Shown: positions 1 to 8,577 of the stretch, in pieces
Numbering within the stretch: position 1 is the first letter of the stretch
Layout of the letters: each line of letters opens with the position of its first letter
Origin: Fidelibacterota bacterium
GTDB lineage: Bacteria > Fidelibacterota > UBA2242 > JAFGTP01
DNA: 17,845 nucleotides
Assembly (NCBI GenBank): GCA_021735285.1
Contig: JAIPHI010000036.1
Location: 1 to 17,845 of the forward strand
Direction: 5' to 3'
The notes under the pieces: generated by a model
Seen by the model: the letters and a program-made list of their open reading frames with translations, nothing else
Database searches by the model: none
What the model was told of the DNA's origin: nothing
Made by a program: the position numbers and the translations under genes

Positions 1-1
1 A

Positions 2-1816
2 GATATAAATATGGGATATTTTGAATTGCATAATCCTATGCGCAAGATATCCATGGATATCGATTATATGGCTCTGCATTTTATGAAAAATGGCAGCTTC
101 TCTTACGGTGATTCAACTGACAATCAAAGAATAAACACTGATACATTGAAAATGATTTTAGACCATTATGATGATTCTCATGATGCAATCGCGCCGGTAA
201 CTGGAAAAGACACTGATCATGATGGTTTACACGATAGTTTGGAAAGTTGTTTTGAATATTCCAAGAACAATAGAGATAGTAATAGTAATCATCTGTTAGA
301 TGGTGCAGAATTAGCTGAAAAAATAATTTTTACAATTGCGCAGCTTCCGGTTGTGAAATATGGTGAAAAGCCTCCTGCTGAACAAATATTTTGCTTATAT
401 TATCAAGCCGGTGGAAGTGAGCGGTGTACTGTATGCGGGGCAAGTATGAATATGGGAGAAATAAAAATAATAAATCCCATGGATAATTCGGAAATCAAAC
501 TTCCTATCATTGCTTTACATTATCTTGCGCATGGAAGATTAATATATTCAGGTACAGAGCACGCTGATGAAATCAATATTTTAAGACTGGCAGAAGTACT
601 TGGAATTAAAACTTACAATCCTCATTTAGTGATATTTCAGGATGATAATAAAAATTATTTAACAGATACTGAAGAAACTATGTTGGGTTATAAATATGAA
701 ATTGCGTTTAATGAGTTACCTGATGATTCAATATCGGGCCCCCTGTCTGCTAAATATTATTATCGGTTGATTAAAAATTTACCAGAATATCAAACACCTG
801 AGGCAGCACCGCAAGATAGTTGCTATAAGATTAGATATGATATGGATGGTCTTGTGACTTGTCCAATTTGTGGTCAGGAATTTGCGATGGGTGCTTTGGA
901 ATTGCATAATCCCATGCGTGATTTCACTCAGAATATAAGCTATATGGGGATGCACTTTTTGAAGCATGGCAGCTTCTCATTTGGATATGCATTGTATTCT
1001 AATTATAAGAAGATTCAGGATAGAGATAGAATAGATGTTTCTAAGTTAAAAATTTTTTTTAATCACCTCGATCATTCACATGACTCAATATTTATTGATT
1101 ATGATTCTGATCATGATGGACTTGTGGATAGTACGGAAAAATATTTTGGAATGGATAATAGCAACCTGGATAGTGATGACAACCAGTTATTAGATGGAGC
1201 TCAGGCTGCTGAAAGATTAATTGAAAAAATAGTGACTCTACCAGTCGCAGAAGATGGGGCACAACCTATCGAAGAGCAGATTTATATTAATTTTCTGCCT
1301 GTGTATGGTCTTGAAAATTGTAATATATGTGGGCACCCTTTTAATATGGGCACTGTCGAGATGGTAAACACGAGTACAGATATTTCTTATTCTATGCCAA
1401 TCATTGGTTTACATTATCTTGCACATGGAAGGTTTGCCTATTCCGGAACAACAAATGAAGGCCAAATAGATGTTGCTAAATTATATGAAGTGTTAGAAGA
1501 TGTAAGCACTATCCGGAAAAATTCTGAATCCGGAATAATTGAAACATTAAATCTTAAATATTATCCCAATCCTTTTAATAGCCAGTTGAAAATTGAGTTT
1601 GAAGTGCCAAATGAACGGCATATTAATTTATCTATTTATGATATTAGAGGCCATAAAATAAAAACAATTGTAAATGATAAATTAGACCAGGGCGCATACC
1701 AAAAAATATGGGATGGTAGCAATGAAGACGGTCTAAAAGTAAGTTCAGGTATTTATTTTTTGAGAGTAATGACAAATAATAAAAATATTATCAAAAGAAT
1801 TGTTTTTATTCAGTAA
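2..1816 (+). CDS. Secreted metal-site/EF-hand repeat protein with T9SS tail (5' end missing)
   Basis: Probably an extracellular, surface-displayed structural or binding protein; no enzyme domain is recognised. The gene runs off the left edge. The ATG at position 11 is not the start, because codons before it stay open and its first residues align inside an internal repeat (residue 1 matches residue 293, counting that Met as 1). Three modules carry C-X2-C-X27-H-X3-H (C139/C142/H170/H174, C284/C287/H315/H319, C437/C440/H468/H472). A fourth, cut module shows H23 but N27. Between them lie EF-hand-type loops: pairs at 67-78/89-100 and 365-376/387-398, and a single loop at 211-222, with acidic or Asn residues at positions 1, 3, 5 and 9. 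Residues about 512-601 form a FlgD-like T9SS sorting domain (YYPNPFN, then GIYFLRV). The pattern fits a Zn- and Ca-stabilised secreted protein; metal binding is inferred. It converges on the neighbouring operon with a 58-base gap. Confidence 0.85.
   Translation, partial: DINMGYFELHNPMRKISMDIDYMALHFMKNGSFSYGDSTDNQRINTDTLKMILDHYDDSHDAIAPVTGKDTDHDGLHDSLESCFEYSKNNRDSNSNHLLDGAELAEKIIFTIAQLPVVKYGEKPPAEQIFCLYYQAGGSERCTVCGASMNMGEIKIINPMDNSEIKLPIIALHYLAHGRLIYSGTEHADEINILRLAEVLGIKTYNPHLVIFQDDNKNYLTDTEETMLGYKYEIAFNELPDDSISGPLSAKYYYRLIKNLPEYQTPEAAPQDSCYKIRYDMDGLVTCPICGQEFAMGALELHNPMRDFTQNISYMGMHFLKHGSFSFGYALYSNYKKIQDRDRIDVSKLKIFFNHLDHSHDSIFIDYDSDHDGLVDSTEKYFGMDNSNLDSDDNQLLDGAQAAERLIEKIVTLPVAEDGAQPIEEQIYINFLPVYGLENCNICGHPFNMGTVEMVNTSTDISYSMPIIGLHYLAHGRFAYSGTTNEGQIDVAKLYEVLEDVSTIRKNSESGIIETLNLKYYPNPFNSQLKIEFEVPNERHINLSIYDIRGHKIKTIVNDKLDQGAYQKIWDGSNEDGLKVSSGIYFLRVMTNNKNIIKRIVFIQ
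425..1426 (+). repeat. Tandem coding repeats with identical CX2C-X27-HX3H spacing
   Basis: Three modules at 425-532, 860-967 and 1319-1426 encode Cys-X2-Cys-Gly, an (N/A)MG turn and a His-X3-His-Gly helix with exactly 27 residues between the pairs. They alternate between an A type (LHNPMR, then HGSFSFG; 860-967 and the cut copy at the left edge) and a B type (LPII, then HYLAHGR; 425-532 and 1319-1426). The higher-order unit is therefore about 292-298 residues. DNA similarity remains visible, for example gaattgcataatcc at 24 and 899. This is seen directly; origin by internal duplication is inferred. Confidence 0.85.
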
Positions 1817-1874
1817 TAAGATTTGAAAATAAAGACCAAGAGTTGAGTTACATATCTATATAGAAATTATATAA

Positions 1875-3203
1875 TTATTCCTCTTCCAGATTAACATCAA
1901 GGTCTGTAGAAAGTTTAAACCGAACTACGGAGTTTTCACCTGTGTTAGTAATATACAAAACTCCTTCGTCAACACATATACCTTCAGGACGATTTAAAAG
2001 ATCATTATAATATTTTGTAATGATTGTGTCTTTTTCAACAATCGATTCTACGTCATCATTATAAACCGTATCTTGGATAGTAGTATCGATCATTACTTCC
2101 CGTAAGCCGGCTTTTCTGACAAATTCACCGGAAAAATTAAATTGTTGAACCTCATTCTGGCCTGAATTAAGAATAAAAATATTACCTTCATCATCAACAG
2201 TGACGTCCTGCGGATTTTTAAAGCGATCCAGATCCATGATTGCATCTTCATTTAGAGAAAAAATAGAACTCCATTTATTTTCAGCATTTCTACGAATTTT
2301 GTGAAACCCAAAATTCTCTCCGGTCTGAGTATAGTAAACTGCGCCATTTTGGTCAACAGTGATGCCGGTGGGATCGTTGACTGTACCTGCTCCTGTACCA
2401 TTGGTAGCAATATTGCCATCCATTTGTCCCCGGTACTGCCAGATTGTTATTTTACCGAATTTAAGATAGGCAGACCTTACCATATTTATTTTGTGGATGC
2501 TTTGGGTTTTAGTATTTGCGGCATAAATACAATTGCTATCGGAAGCTGCTGAAACTGCAACAAAATGATCTTCTGCTTCTCCTTGAAAAAAAGTATGTGG
2601 CGCAAAAATGCTGTCTTCGTCTAGTGATGTAAATTTTATATTTTCTATGCTATAATTTTGATTCTCATAGCGCTTTGTTTGGGCAAAGTCAGTTATTGTG
2701 TCCAGCTCTGAATTATCATTATTCCGATAGACAATGTACTCGGCAATTGAAGCTTGTTCTTTACTTGTATTCCTGAGATAATTTAAATATTGATTCCAGC
2801 AATAGATTGAATTACTACTATCGGTAATAAAAAGTGATAGTTTCGAATCAATATCTATACCTAATGGCTGTACTTGATGGTTATTAATTTGATTTAGATC
2901 GTAGAGGGCTGTAAAGTCATTACCAAAATTATCTTCTCGAATGACTTCGCCGCTTTTATTCATGACTACAATGCGGTTGTTACCTTTGTCAGATACGTAT
3001 AAATATTTATCCGGCGCAATAACGATATCCTGAGGTTTGTTAAATTGATCCCAGTTCGGACTAAGTTGAACCCATTTTTTTTCACCAGTATTAAAACTAA
3101 TGCTGGTATCAAGACTGGTAGGCAATGTGACCGGATCATAGTCACATGTAGTTAAAAATATGATTAATATTGAGATCGTGATTGTTAATATAATTTTTTT
3201 CAT
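1875..3203 (-). CDS. NHL-repeat beta-propeller lipoprotein
   Basis: Predicted envelope lipoprotein with an NHL-type beta-propeller, a fold usually used for protein or ligand binding. The 442 residues start with a basic, strongly hydrophobic signal ending LTTC (Cys20), a plausible but non-ideal lipobox. NHL-like blades have the P-x-G/D-I-x-V-D ... G-x-(I/L)-Y-(V/I)-x-(D/N)-x-G-x-N-x-(V/I) pattern near residues 56-85, 112-136, 277-303, 330-360 and 405-430. A weaker blade may lie near 215-240. Its ATG overlaps the stop of the upstream barrel gene by four bases (ATGA), which points to translational coupling; its own Shine-Dalgarno is weak (GAG). It is the last gene of the minus-strand operon. I see no clear hairpin terminator in the 58 bases before the convergent gene. 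Binding partner unknown. Confidence 0.85.
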   Translation of the reverse strand: MKKIILTITISILIIFLTTCDYDPVTLPTSLDTSISFNTGEKKWVQLSPNWDQFNKPQDIVIAPDKYLYVSDKGNNRIVVMNKSGEVIREDNFGNDFTALYDLNQINNHQVQPLGIDIDSKLSLFITDSSNSIYCWNQYLNYLRNTSKEQASIAEYIVYRNNDNSELDTITDFAQTKRYENQNYSIENIKFTSLDEDSIFAPHTFFQGEAEDHFVAVSAASDSNCIYAANTKTQSIHKINMVRSAYLKFGKITIWQYRGQMDGNIATNGTGAGTVNDPTGITVDQNGAVYYTQTGENFGFHKIRRNAENKWSSIFSLNEDAIMDLDRFKNPQDVTVDDEGNIFILNSGQNEVQQFNFSGEFVRKAGLREVMIDTTIQDTVYNDDVESIVEKDTIITKYYNDLLNRPEGICVDEGVLYITNTGENSVVRFKLSTDLDVNLEEE

Positions 3204-4219
3204 TTGAGCTCTATTGTAATTTGAAATTTTTGAATATCACCTAAAACTCCGAAATCAGCCCAGGCATAATCGGCCTGGAAAGCATAATCCCAGATATTGA
3301 GATCAATACCCCCGCCAAAAGTTAAAGAACGCTGAGTTTTCCCACCCTGCCATCCGGTGCGTAAGAAAAATTTATCGAAAATATTTTCTTCTATACCAAT
3401 CACAAAGTTTTCATGATTATCAACAGGATGGTTTAATTGAAGCGAAACCAGTGTTTTGGAAAAATCATTCTCAATTACATTCATGGCAGCCCCTATGCGG
3501 AATTCTGTTGGAGGAGCAAAAAGGGCATATTTTTTAGTTTCTGTGCCACCTTCCTGAAGCGGTTTCTCGTATGAACCTTCCGGTCTGGCTTGAGTTCCAA
3601 AATTGACCAGTGAAACACAAAACTTAAGGGATTTAAAGCCGGTCCAGTAATAGGTGCCCAGGTCCATTAAAAAGCCATCCATGACCAAATTATCTAAATT
3701 TTCCTGAACATATTTGACAGTGGCTCCATAGGAAAATCGGTCAGTCATCTTCTGGGAAAAAGTCAATCCAATGAACATGTCACCATATGAAAAATATTCT
3801 CCATTTCCATACGGATGATAGGGAGTAGTTACTTCCATAGGATCGGTGTAAAGGGCGCCACTACTAAGTCCCAGGTAAATATTTTTATTGACCTTTTGAA
3901 TATATCCCAGATAACTATAATCTATATCGGCAAACCATTGAGTTTGTTCTAAAGTCAAGGTAGTTTTACCAACCTGAGCTACACCAGCCGGATTCCAGTA
4001 CATAACTGAAGCATCATCGGATAAATTTACACCGGAATTACCCATGGCAGTAGTACGGGTTCCAAGTCCAATTTTTAAGAAATTAAAAATAGATGTACCT
4101 GCTCTTTGGCCACCCATACTGGGTAATAGATCAAGAGCAAATGTAGAACTGGATAGGATTGCAAGAATTAAAAATATACTGAATATTTGAAGTAGTTTAT
4201 TTTTATTTAAAATTGACAT
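3200..4219 (-). CDS. PorV/PorQ-family outer-membrane beta-barrel protein
   Basis: A 339-residue outer-membrane barrel of the PorV/PorQ type. In Bacteroidota, PorV carries T9SS cargo from the SprA/Sov translocon to the attachment machinery. A signal peptide spans about residues 1-28 (hydrophobic stretch ending STFA). The family hallmark follows at residues 52-79: LGTRTTAMGNSGV, then a DDASVMYWNPAG segment. The rest is alternating amphipathic strands. The start ATG has AGGAG four bases upstream, inside the end of the receptor gene, which it overlaps by 13 bases; it overlaps the next gene by four. It sits with two T9SS-tailed cargo genes and a TonB-dependent receptor, so a cargo-dedicated paralogue of PorV is likely. 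Whether it is the general PorV of this organism or a specialised copy cannot be told from the window. Confidence 0.88.
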   Translation of the reverse strand: MSILNKNKLLQIFSIFLILAILSSSTFALDLLPSMGGQRAGTSIFNFLKIGLGTRTTAMGNSGVNLSDDASVMYWNPAGVAQVGKTTLTLEQTQWFADIDYSYLGYIQKVNKNIYLGLSSGALYTDPMEVTTPYHPYGNGEYFSYGDMFIGLTFSQKMTDRFSYGATVKYVQENLDNLVMDGFLMDLGTYYWTGFKSLKFCVSLVNFGTQARPEGSYEKPLQEGGTETKKYALFAPPTEFRIGAAMNVIENDFSKTLVSLQLNHPVDNHENFVIGIEENIFDKFFLRTGWQGGKTQRSLTFGGGIDLNIWDYAFQADYAWADFGVLGDIQKFQITIELK

Positions 4220-6954
4220 GAAACTCCTAACATTATTTGTCTTGGTCTTTCAAATCTACTGGGATCATAATTCGGATTAGGTCTATCCACATAAGAATAG
4301 GAGATAGGTTTTCCAGGATCATAAGGTTCTCCGGTGTAAGGGTTAATATAGCGGGCTACTCTTTTATTAAATAAATTTTCTATCTGGAGAAAAATTCGCG
4401 ATGAAAAATTTTCTGTCTGATAAATCGTTTTATAGAGTTTAATATCAACTAAAGAGTACATATCAGAGAGCTTTTCATAAGGTTTGTCAGAATTGGATGG
4501 TCCTTTCAAATATATATTATCATCTTGATAGACTGTATCAGTAATTGTACTGGAGGTATAGCGTTCACCGGATTGCACTTCTAAATGAAGATTAATACCC
4601 CAATTATTAGGCATTGGTATTCCAAATAAGCGAGGCTGTGTATCTTTAAACATATGGATGCGAAGATTACCTGAAACCTGAATAGGACGATCCCAGGCCA
4701 AATAACTCTCGCCCAGGGGTTTGGAATCCAGACGTCCTGCCTGTACTAATAAACTGGCATCCGGGCGCGAACTTTTACCAGTGACAATTGAATAAGAGGC
4801 ATTTAGATTCCCTGTAATGTATTCACCTGATCTATTGCGATAGATCAATTCGACTCCTCTGGAACGGGCATAGTCGGAATTAATATACATATTAAAACTG
4901 TAGCGTCCTAATTTAGGATTGAAAGTGGTAATGCTGGCTGCCGTTTCATAATTAAACATATCTTTGTAGAAAGCTTTGAACTCGATCGCTTGTTGAGTGG
5001 CCAGTTTGTGTTTGATCCCTAATTCATAGGCAACTGTGACTTTGGGATCCAGATTGGGATTGCCAATTAAACTGTAAGTTGAGTTACTGCTGCTACTTAA
5101 TTTAGCATAAACATATTTATAAGTAGGTAATTGCGAAAAATGGCCATAATTAAAATAGAGAACATCCTGATCTGTCACCGGATGGGAGATTCCCAGACGA
5201 GGGGAGAGGTGTCCTTTTCCTCTTGCACCAAATATTTTAAAAGTTTCATTTTTAAATTTCTTGCGCCCTTTTTCAGTAATAGTGAGAACATCCTGATCAT
5301 TGACAGCGTCTTCCACATATTGACCGGGAAACCAGTAATCATATCGCAAACCAGCGTTTACGATCATGCCCTCAAAAGTGATTTTATCCTGGGCATAAAA
5401 AGAGCCATTAATTGGTTTTACTTTGTACTTATCCCAGCTTTGTCCTAATCCGCTACTTCCCATCCAGGGTTTATAAATATCTATCAACTGCATGTTTGTT
5501 AAACGGGTTTCAAGACCGGCTTTAATGCGATGCATGGAACCCGGTTGATAGGTCAAGTCCGCATTCAGATTAAGGTTATTAGAACTATAATCATACCAGT
5601 GTGGATCATCTCCACTGTCCCAGTATTCATCACCCTGTTTGATCCTGATGTCACCTTGCTCATTGATTTGAGTATATTCAACCGGTTGAAGGTCGAGGGT
5701 TTCATTATATTCAGTCCAATGTTTACCCTGTACATCAGCATGTTCAAAAGTAAGAAACCGACCTAATTTAATATTATAAAATGCCTTAGGAGAAAGTGTA
5801 TGCCGCCAGATCAAGTTGGTAACATAAGTCCCTTTTGTAACAGTAAGATAATTATCAAGATTATGAATGTATTCATCGCGAAAACCCCGGCCTGAGAAGA
5901 AACCCTGATTGATATTTAAGGAATTGTTTTGAGAGATAATTAATTTATGCCGATCATCAAATTTCCAGGTCAATTTACTCATCCAGCTCCAGCGGTTATT
6001 ACCCCGGGGAGCGAATTTATCCATCCATTCTTCCTGGGGATATAATTTATCCGCATGGGGTAAGTAAGTATCTGAAATATTCATGTAACCACTACTGAAA
6101 AAGTAGAGCTCGCCGGGAATATCCAGTCCTACATTGGGCAGCAGATTACCGGTAATGGGTTCGGGACCACCCAGAGTAAATTCAGCAATATCGGTATTGA
6201 AGCCACCTTTAGCCGGAACATTATCCTGCTTGTATTTGAAACTACCCTCCCAGTTTTGGCTACCTTCCTTCAATTCAATATCGATGATGCCAGACATGGC
6301 CTGACCATATTCAGCATTAAACCCACCGGAAATGAATTTCAATTCTTCCACAGCATTGGGACTAACGTAAAGTCGGCTGGTCGATCCTGAGAGAGGATCC
6401 TTGAGTGATAAACCATCAACGATAAATTGACTTTCATCGACGCGGCCGCCTCGTACATGAATTTCATTATTACTGCTGACTACACCCACTTGATCTTGAA
6501 TGATGTCAGTTACACTTTCGGCAATTTGATTTTGTATATCTTCGGATGAGTATTCTGTTAGAGAAGAGGTGTTTTCTACATCAACGACTTCTCTTTTACC
6601 AACTACAACAATCTCCTGACCGGCTGCCAGAGTTGTACGTGTCATTTCAATATCCAGTTCTTTATCTTCTCCCGGATTCAATTTCATACCAGTGAATAAT
6701 TTGGTTTTGTATCCCATCATAGTGACTCTCAAGGAGTAAACACCAGGGGATATATTATCGATTCTGTAATACCCCTGATTGTCTGAAGCAGTACCATAGT
6801 AAGTACCTTTAATGATAACATTAACTCCTACCAGGGGCTCTCCGGTTTCCTGCTCAATAATTTGACCGTGAATTGAAGCTTGTTTCTGAGCTGATAGGTC
6901 AAGAAATAAACCCAGTGCTATAATTATTATGAATAAAGATTTTAATTTATTAAT
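4207..6954 (-). CDS. TonB-dependent receptor with CarboxypepD_reg-like domain, probable ATT start
   Basis: Outer-membrane TonB-dependent receptor, about 915 residues, likely importing a ligand across the outer membrane. A signal peptide (residues 1-23, four consecutive Ile, ending LDLSAQ) is followed by a carboxypeptidase-regulatory-like beta-sandwich (about 27-105, with GEPLVGVNVIIKGT and a GYYRIDNISPG turn). The plug spans about 119-229 (HVRGGRVDES, FIVDGL, GGFNAEYGQAMSGIID), then a long barrel ends in aromatic Phe. Reading from the TTG at 6732 would delete the signal peptide and most of the first domain. Upstream of that there is no in-frame ATG, GTG or TTG before the stop at 6982-6984. 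ATT at 6954-6952 is best placed: AGGAG lies seven bases upstream and the codon overlaps the previous gene's TAA. No SusD-like partner is present, so a SusCD glycan system is not supported. Confidence 0.88.
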   Translation of the reverse strand: MNKLKSLFIIIIALGLFLDLSAQKQASIHGQIIEQETGEPLVGVNVIIKGTYYGTASDNQGYYRIDNISPGVYSLRVTMMGYKTKLFTGMKLNPGEDKELDIEMTRTTLAAGQEIVVVGKREVVDVENTSSLTEYSSEDIQNQIAESVTDIIQDQVGVVSSNNEIHVRGGRVDESQFIVDGLSLKDPLSGSTSRLYVSPNAVEELKFISGGFNAEYGQAMSGIIDIELKEGSQNWEGSFKYKQDNVPAKGGFNTDIAEFTLGGPEPITGNLLPNVGLDIPGELYFFSSGYMNISDTYLPHADKLYPQEEWMDKFAPRGNNRWSWMSKLTWKFDDRHKLIISQNNSLNINQGFFSGRGFRDEYIHNLDNYLTVTKGTYVTNLIWRHTLSPKAFYNIKLGRFLTFEHADVQGKHWTEYNETLDLQPVEYTQINEQGDIRIKQGDEYWDSGDDPHWYDYSSNNLNLNADLTYQPGSMHRIKAGLETRLTNMQLIDIYKPWMGSSGLGQSWDKYKVKPINGSFYAQDKITFEGMIVNAGLRYDYWFPGQYVEDAVNDQDVLTITEKGRKKFKNETFKIFGARGKGHLSPRLGISHPVTDQDVLYFNYGHFSQLPTYKYVYAKLSSSSNSTYSLIGNPNLDPKVTVAYELGIKHKLATQQAIEFKAFYKDMFNYETAASITTFNPKLGRYSFNMYINSDYARSRGVELIYRNRSGEYITGNLNASYSIVTGKSSRPDASLLVQAGRLDSKPLGESYLAWDRPIQVSGNLRIHMFKDTQPRLFGIPMPNNWGINLHLEVQSGERYTSSTITDTVYQDDNIYLKGPSNSDKPYEKLSDMYSLVDIKLYKTIYQTENFSSRIFLQIENLFNKRVARYINPYTGEPYDPGKPISYSYVDRPNPNYDPSRFERPRQIMLGVSCQF

Positions 6955-8473
6955 CTTCGAACTCCTCGTTAATAATATAGTCTATTAAATCTTCTACATT
7001 ATTTTTACCATTACATATATCCAAAGATAATGAAAAATAAATACTCTCACCTTCTATAAAATCAGGCTCATAATGAACAGCAACACAAGGCTCACCAACA
7101 TATGGGACTTCGACACTATCTGAGGATTCCATTGTATATAATTTTTTTATGTATCTATTATCAGATGGTTGGAGAGCAATTACCTGCCAGAATATCCACT
7201 CTCCTAATTCTAGGGTGTATTTTTCATTAAGTGCTTCATCCCCAAAATGTGCATTTATCTTAACACCTTTATTAATTAATTCACCATCACCATTCATAGA
7301 ATATACTGAATCTATATCAGTAAACGTCCAGGTAGTATCCGGCATTTGCTGGCTTCCATTAAAAATTAATAAGTTACCATTTTCTTTAATATATTTTGTT
7401 AAACCTAAACCCGCCTCTGAAAGATGATTATTGGCAATTTTGGAAAACCAGATTACCGTCTTAAAATAATTAAGATAGCCTTTTATATCTGCCATTGTAT
7501 AGGGAAGAGTGTTAGCAACATTGAATTTATAGTTTCCAATTTCCCATATTGAAAAAGTATCAATTTCGATTTTTTTACTTTGTAATAAATTAGTGTAAAA
7601 GCTTTGTACTTCTTTAGAACTTTGTTCTTTGGCATAATCGTCAACTAATAAAATATCACCGACTGGCTCCTTTACGTACCAATTATTTGGCACCTGATCA
7701 TCAGTCGTATCGGGAAACATTATAGTTTCACTTTTTGCGCCAGCAACATCTACGGCTTTAGCATAAAAAGTATGATAACCAGGCTCTATATTTTCTAATG
7801 TGATTTGATTTGGTAAGACACCATTTTTAACCCTTTTAAGCTCCTGCCAATTGGTTGTATCGTCGAGAGTCCATAAAATTTTAGCTATTGTTTGATTACC
7901 ATCCGGATCTGTAGCATCCCAGACAAAAGTTCTGGTAGGAAATGTGAAGCTTGTAGCATTTGGATTATTAGCAGGTGCATCAGGATTACTATTATTTCTG
8001 AAACTAATGTTAGGGAAAGAGTTGCGAACAGGGAAAGTCAGTTTAGCAGGAACGGGATCTCTTAAGCTATCATTATCTACTGCCCAAACACGAAAATTGA
8101 AGTTATCGTATTGTTGTCGGATTGGTACAAAGAATGTATCTGATTCCTGAGTAGTAAATACTGGTTCAGTTTGGTAATCCCATTGATAATAGTAACCAAT
8201 TACTTCACCATCACCATCTTCTCCCCACCAGTGCAAAACCTGTTGACTGGAAGTTGTGTCTAAACCGGTTATTAGAGTATCCTTTGTAACTATAGTATCT
8301 GTACCAGTGTAACTTGTGTCGTCGAGAGCTAAGGAATCACTATTGATCTGGAGAAAAAGATAAGTATCAGGTGATTCATTGTCTAGGGGATTGCCACTTT
8401 TTTTCTGAATAAAGGGATTATCACATGTGCAAATTATTAATATAGTAAAAATAATTAAAAGTACTTTTTTCAT
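6950..8473 (-). CDS. Lipoprotein with Ig/FN3-like domains and a possible GATase-1-like C-terminal fold
   Basis: Predicted 507-residue envelope lipoprotein of unknown function. The signal peptide ends IICTC (Cys17, less likely Cys15), followed by DNPF. Residues about 75-150 and 150-250 look like two Ig/fibronectin-type beta domains; the first contains WWGEDGDGE and YYYQWD, the second FVWDATDPDGN and GYHTFYAKAVD. Residues about 270-500 start GDILLVDDYAKEQ and continue with an alternating strand/helix pattern (VIWFSKIA, LTKYIKENGNLLIFNG). That resembles the class I glutamine-amidotransferase-like fold seen in surface proteins of related phyla, but I see no Cys-His-Glu catalytic triad, so catalysis is not claimed. 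The start has AGGA five bases upstream. Its last codons overlap the receptor start, so the two are almost certainly co-translated. Confidence 0.8.
   Translation of the reverse strand: MKKVLLIIFTILIICTCDNPFIQKKSGNPLDNESPDTYLFLQINSDSLALDDTSYTGTDTIVTKDTLITGLDTTSSQQVLHWWGEDGDGEVIGYYYQWDYQTEPVFTTQESDTFFVPIRQQYDNFNFRVWAVDNDSLRDPVPAKLTFPVRNSFPNISFRNNSNPDAPANNPNATSFTFPTRTFVWDATDPDGNQTIAKILWTLDDTTNWQELKRVKNGVLPNQITLENIEPGYHTFYAKAVDVAGAKSETIMFPDTTDDQVPNNWYVKEPVGDILLVDDYAKEQSSKEVQSFYTNLLQSKKIEIDTFSIWEIGNYKFNVANTLPYTMADIKGYLNYFKTVIWFSKIANNHLSEAGLGLTKYIKENGNLLIFNGSQQMPDTTWTFTDIDSVYSMNGDGELINKGVKINAHFGDEALNEKYTLELGEWIFWQVIALQPSDNRYIKKLYTMESSDSVEVPYVGEPCVAVHYEPDFIEGESIYFSLSLDICNGKNNVEDLIDYIINEEFED
6952..6966 (-). 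promoter_or_regulatory. Shine-Dalgarno and ATT start of the TonB receptor gene
   Basis: On the minus strand AGGAG is followed by TTCGAAG and then ATT (6954-6952), the first codon of a textbook signal peptide. The ATT shares its last base with the TAA that ends the upstream lipoprotein gene. AUU initiation is known but rare (E. coli infC is the classic case). A G in place of the T at 6952 would give a normal ATGA-type junction, so a sequencing error or recent mutation is the alternative. Confidence 0.6.
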
Positions 8474-8518
8474 ATATCCTTCTTAATTTGAGGCATTACA
8501 AAAAATTTCGTGATCTAT

Positions 8519-8557
8519 TTATCGCAGCCGCTGATTATTGCTCAGCGACTGCGATAA
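8519..8557 (-). other. Intercistronic 16-pair stem-loop
   Basis: In the 104-base gap between the OB-fold gene and the lipoprotein gene, TTATCGCAG (8519-8527) pairs with 8549-8557 and CGCTGA (8529-8534) with 8542-8547, around a seven-base loop. Position 8528/8548 is a C/A mismatch in a plus-strand RNA but a G-U wobble in the minus-strand transcript, so the stem is continuous only in the operon mRNA. The nearest U run (8505-8500) lies about 13 bases past the stem, so it is not a standard intrinsic terminator. It could be an mRNA stability or processing element that sets cargo versus envelope expression. Confidence 0.7.
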
Positions 8558-8577
8558 TTGACCTCAAACTTCATATT

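Noticed and set aside
11..13. ATG at 11 as the true start of the repeat protein
   Set aside because: Codons before it are open, and its residues align to the middle of an internal module, with no signal peptide. The gene is simply cut by the window.
1857..1873. TATATA/TATATA inverted repeat as a bidirectional terminator
   Set aside because: Only six A-T pairs with no T run. Such pairs are expected by chance in this AT-rich gap.
5131..5766. Opposite-strand open frames inside the TonB receptor gene
   Set aside because: They are shadows of a strongly supported barrel gene, with no recognisable domain or ribosome binding site.
6730..6732. TTG at 6732 as start of the TonB receptor
   Set aside because: It would remove the signal peptide and most of the N-terminal beta-sandwich domain, both clearly encoded upstream in the same frame.
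4207..6954. SusC/SusD-type glycan uptake system
   Set aside because: The receptor has SusC-like N-terminal features, but no SusD-like lipoprotein or glycan-active enzyme is present. The neighbouring lipoproteins are NHL and Ig types.
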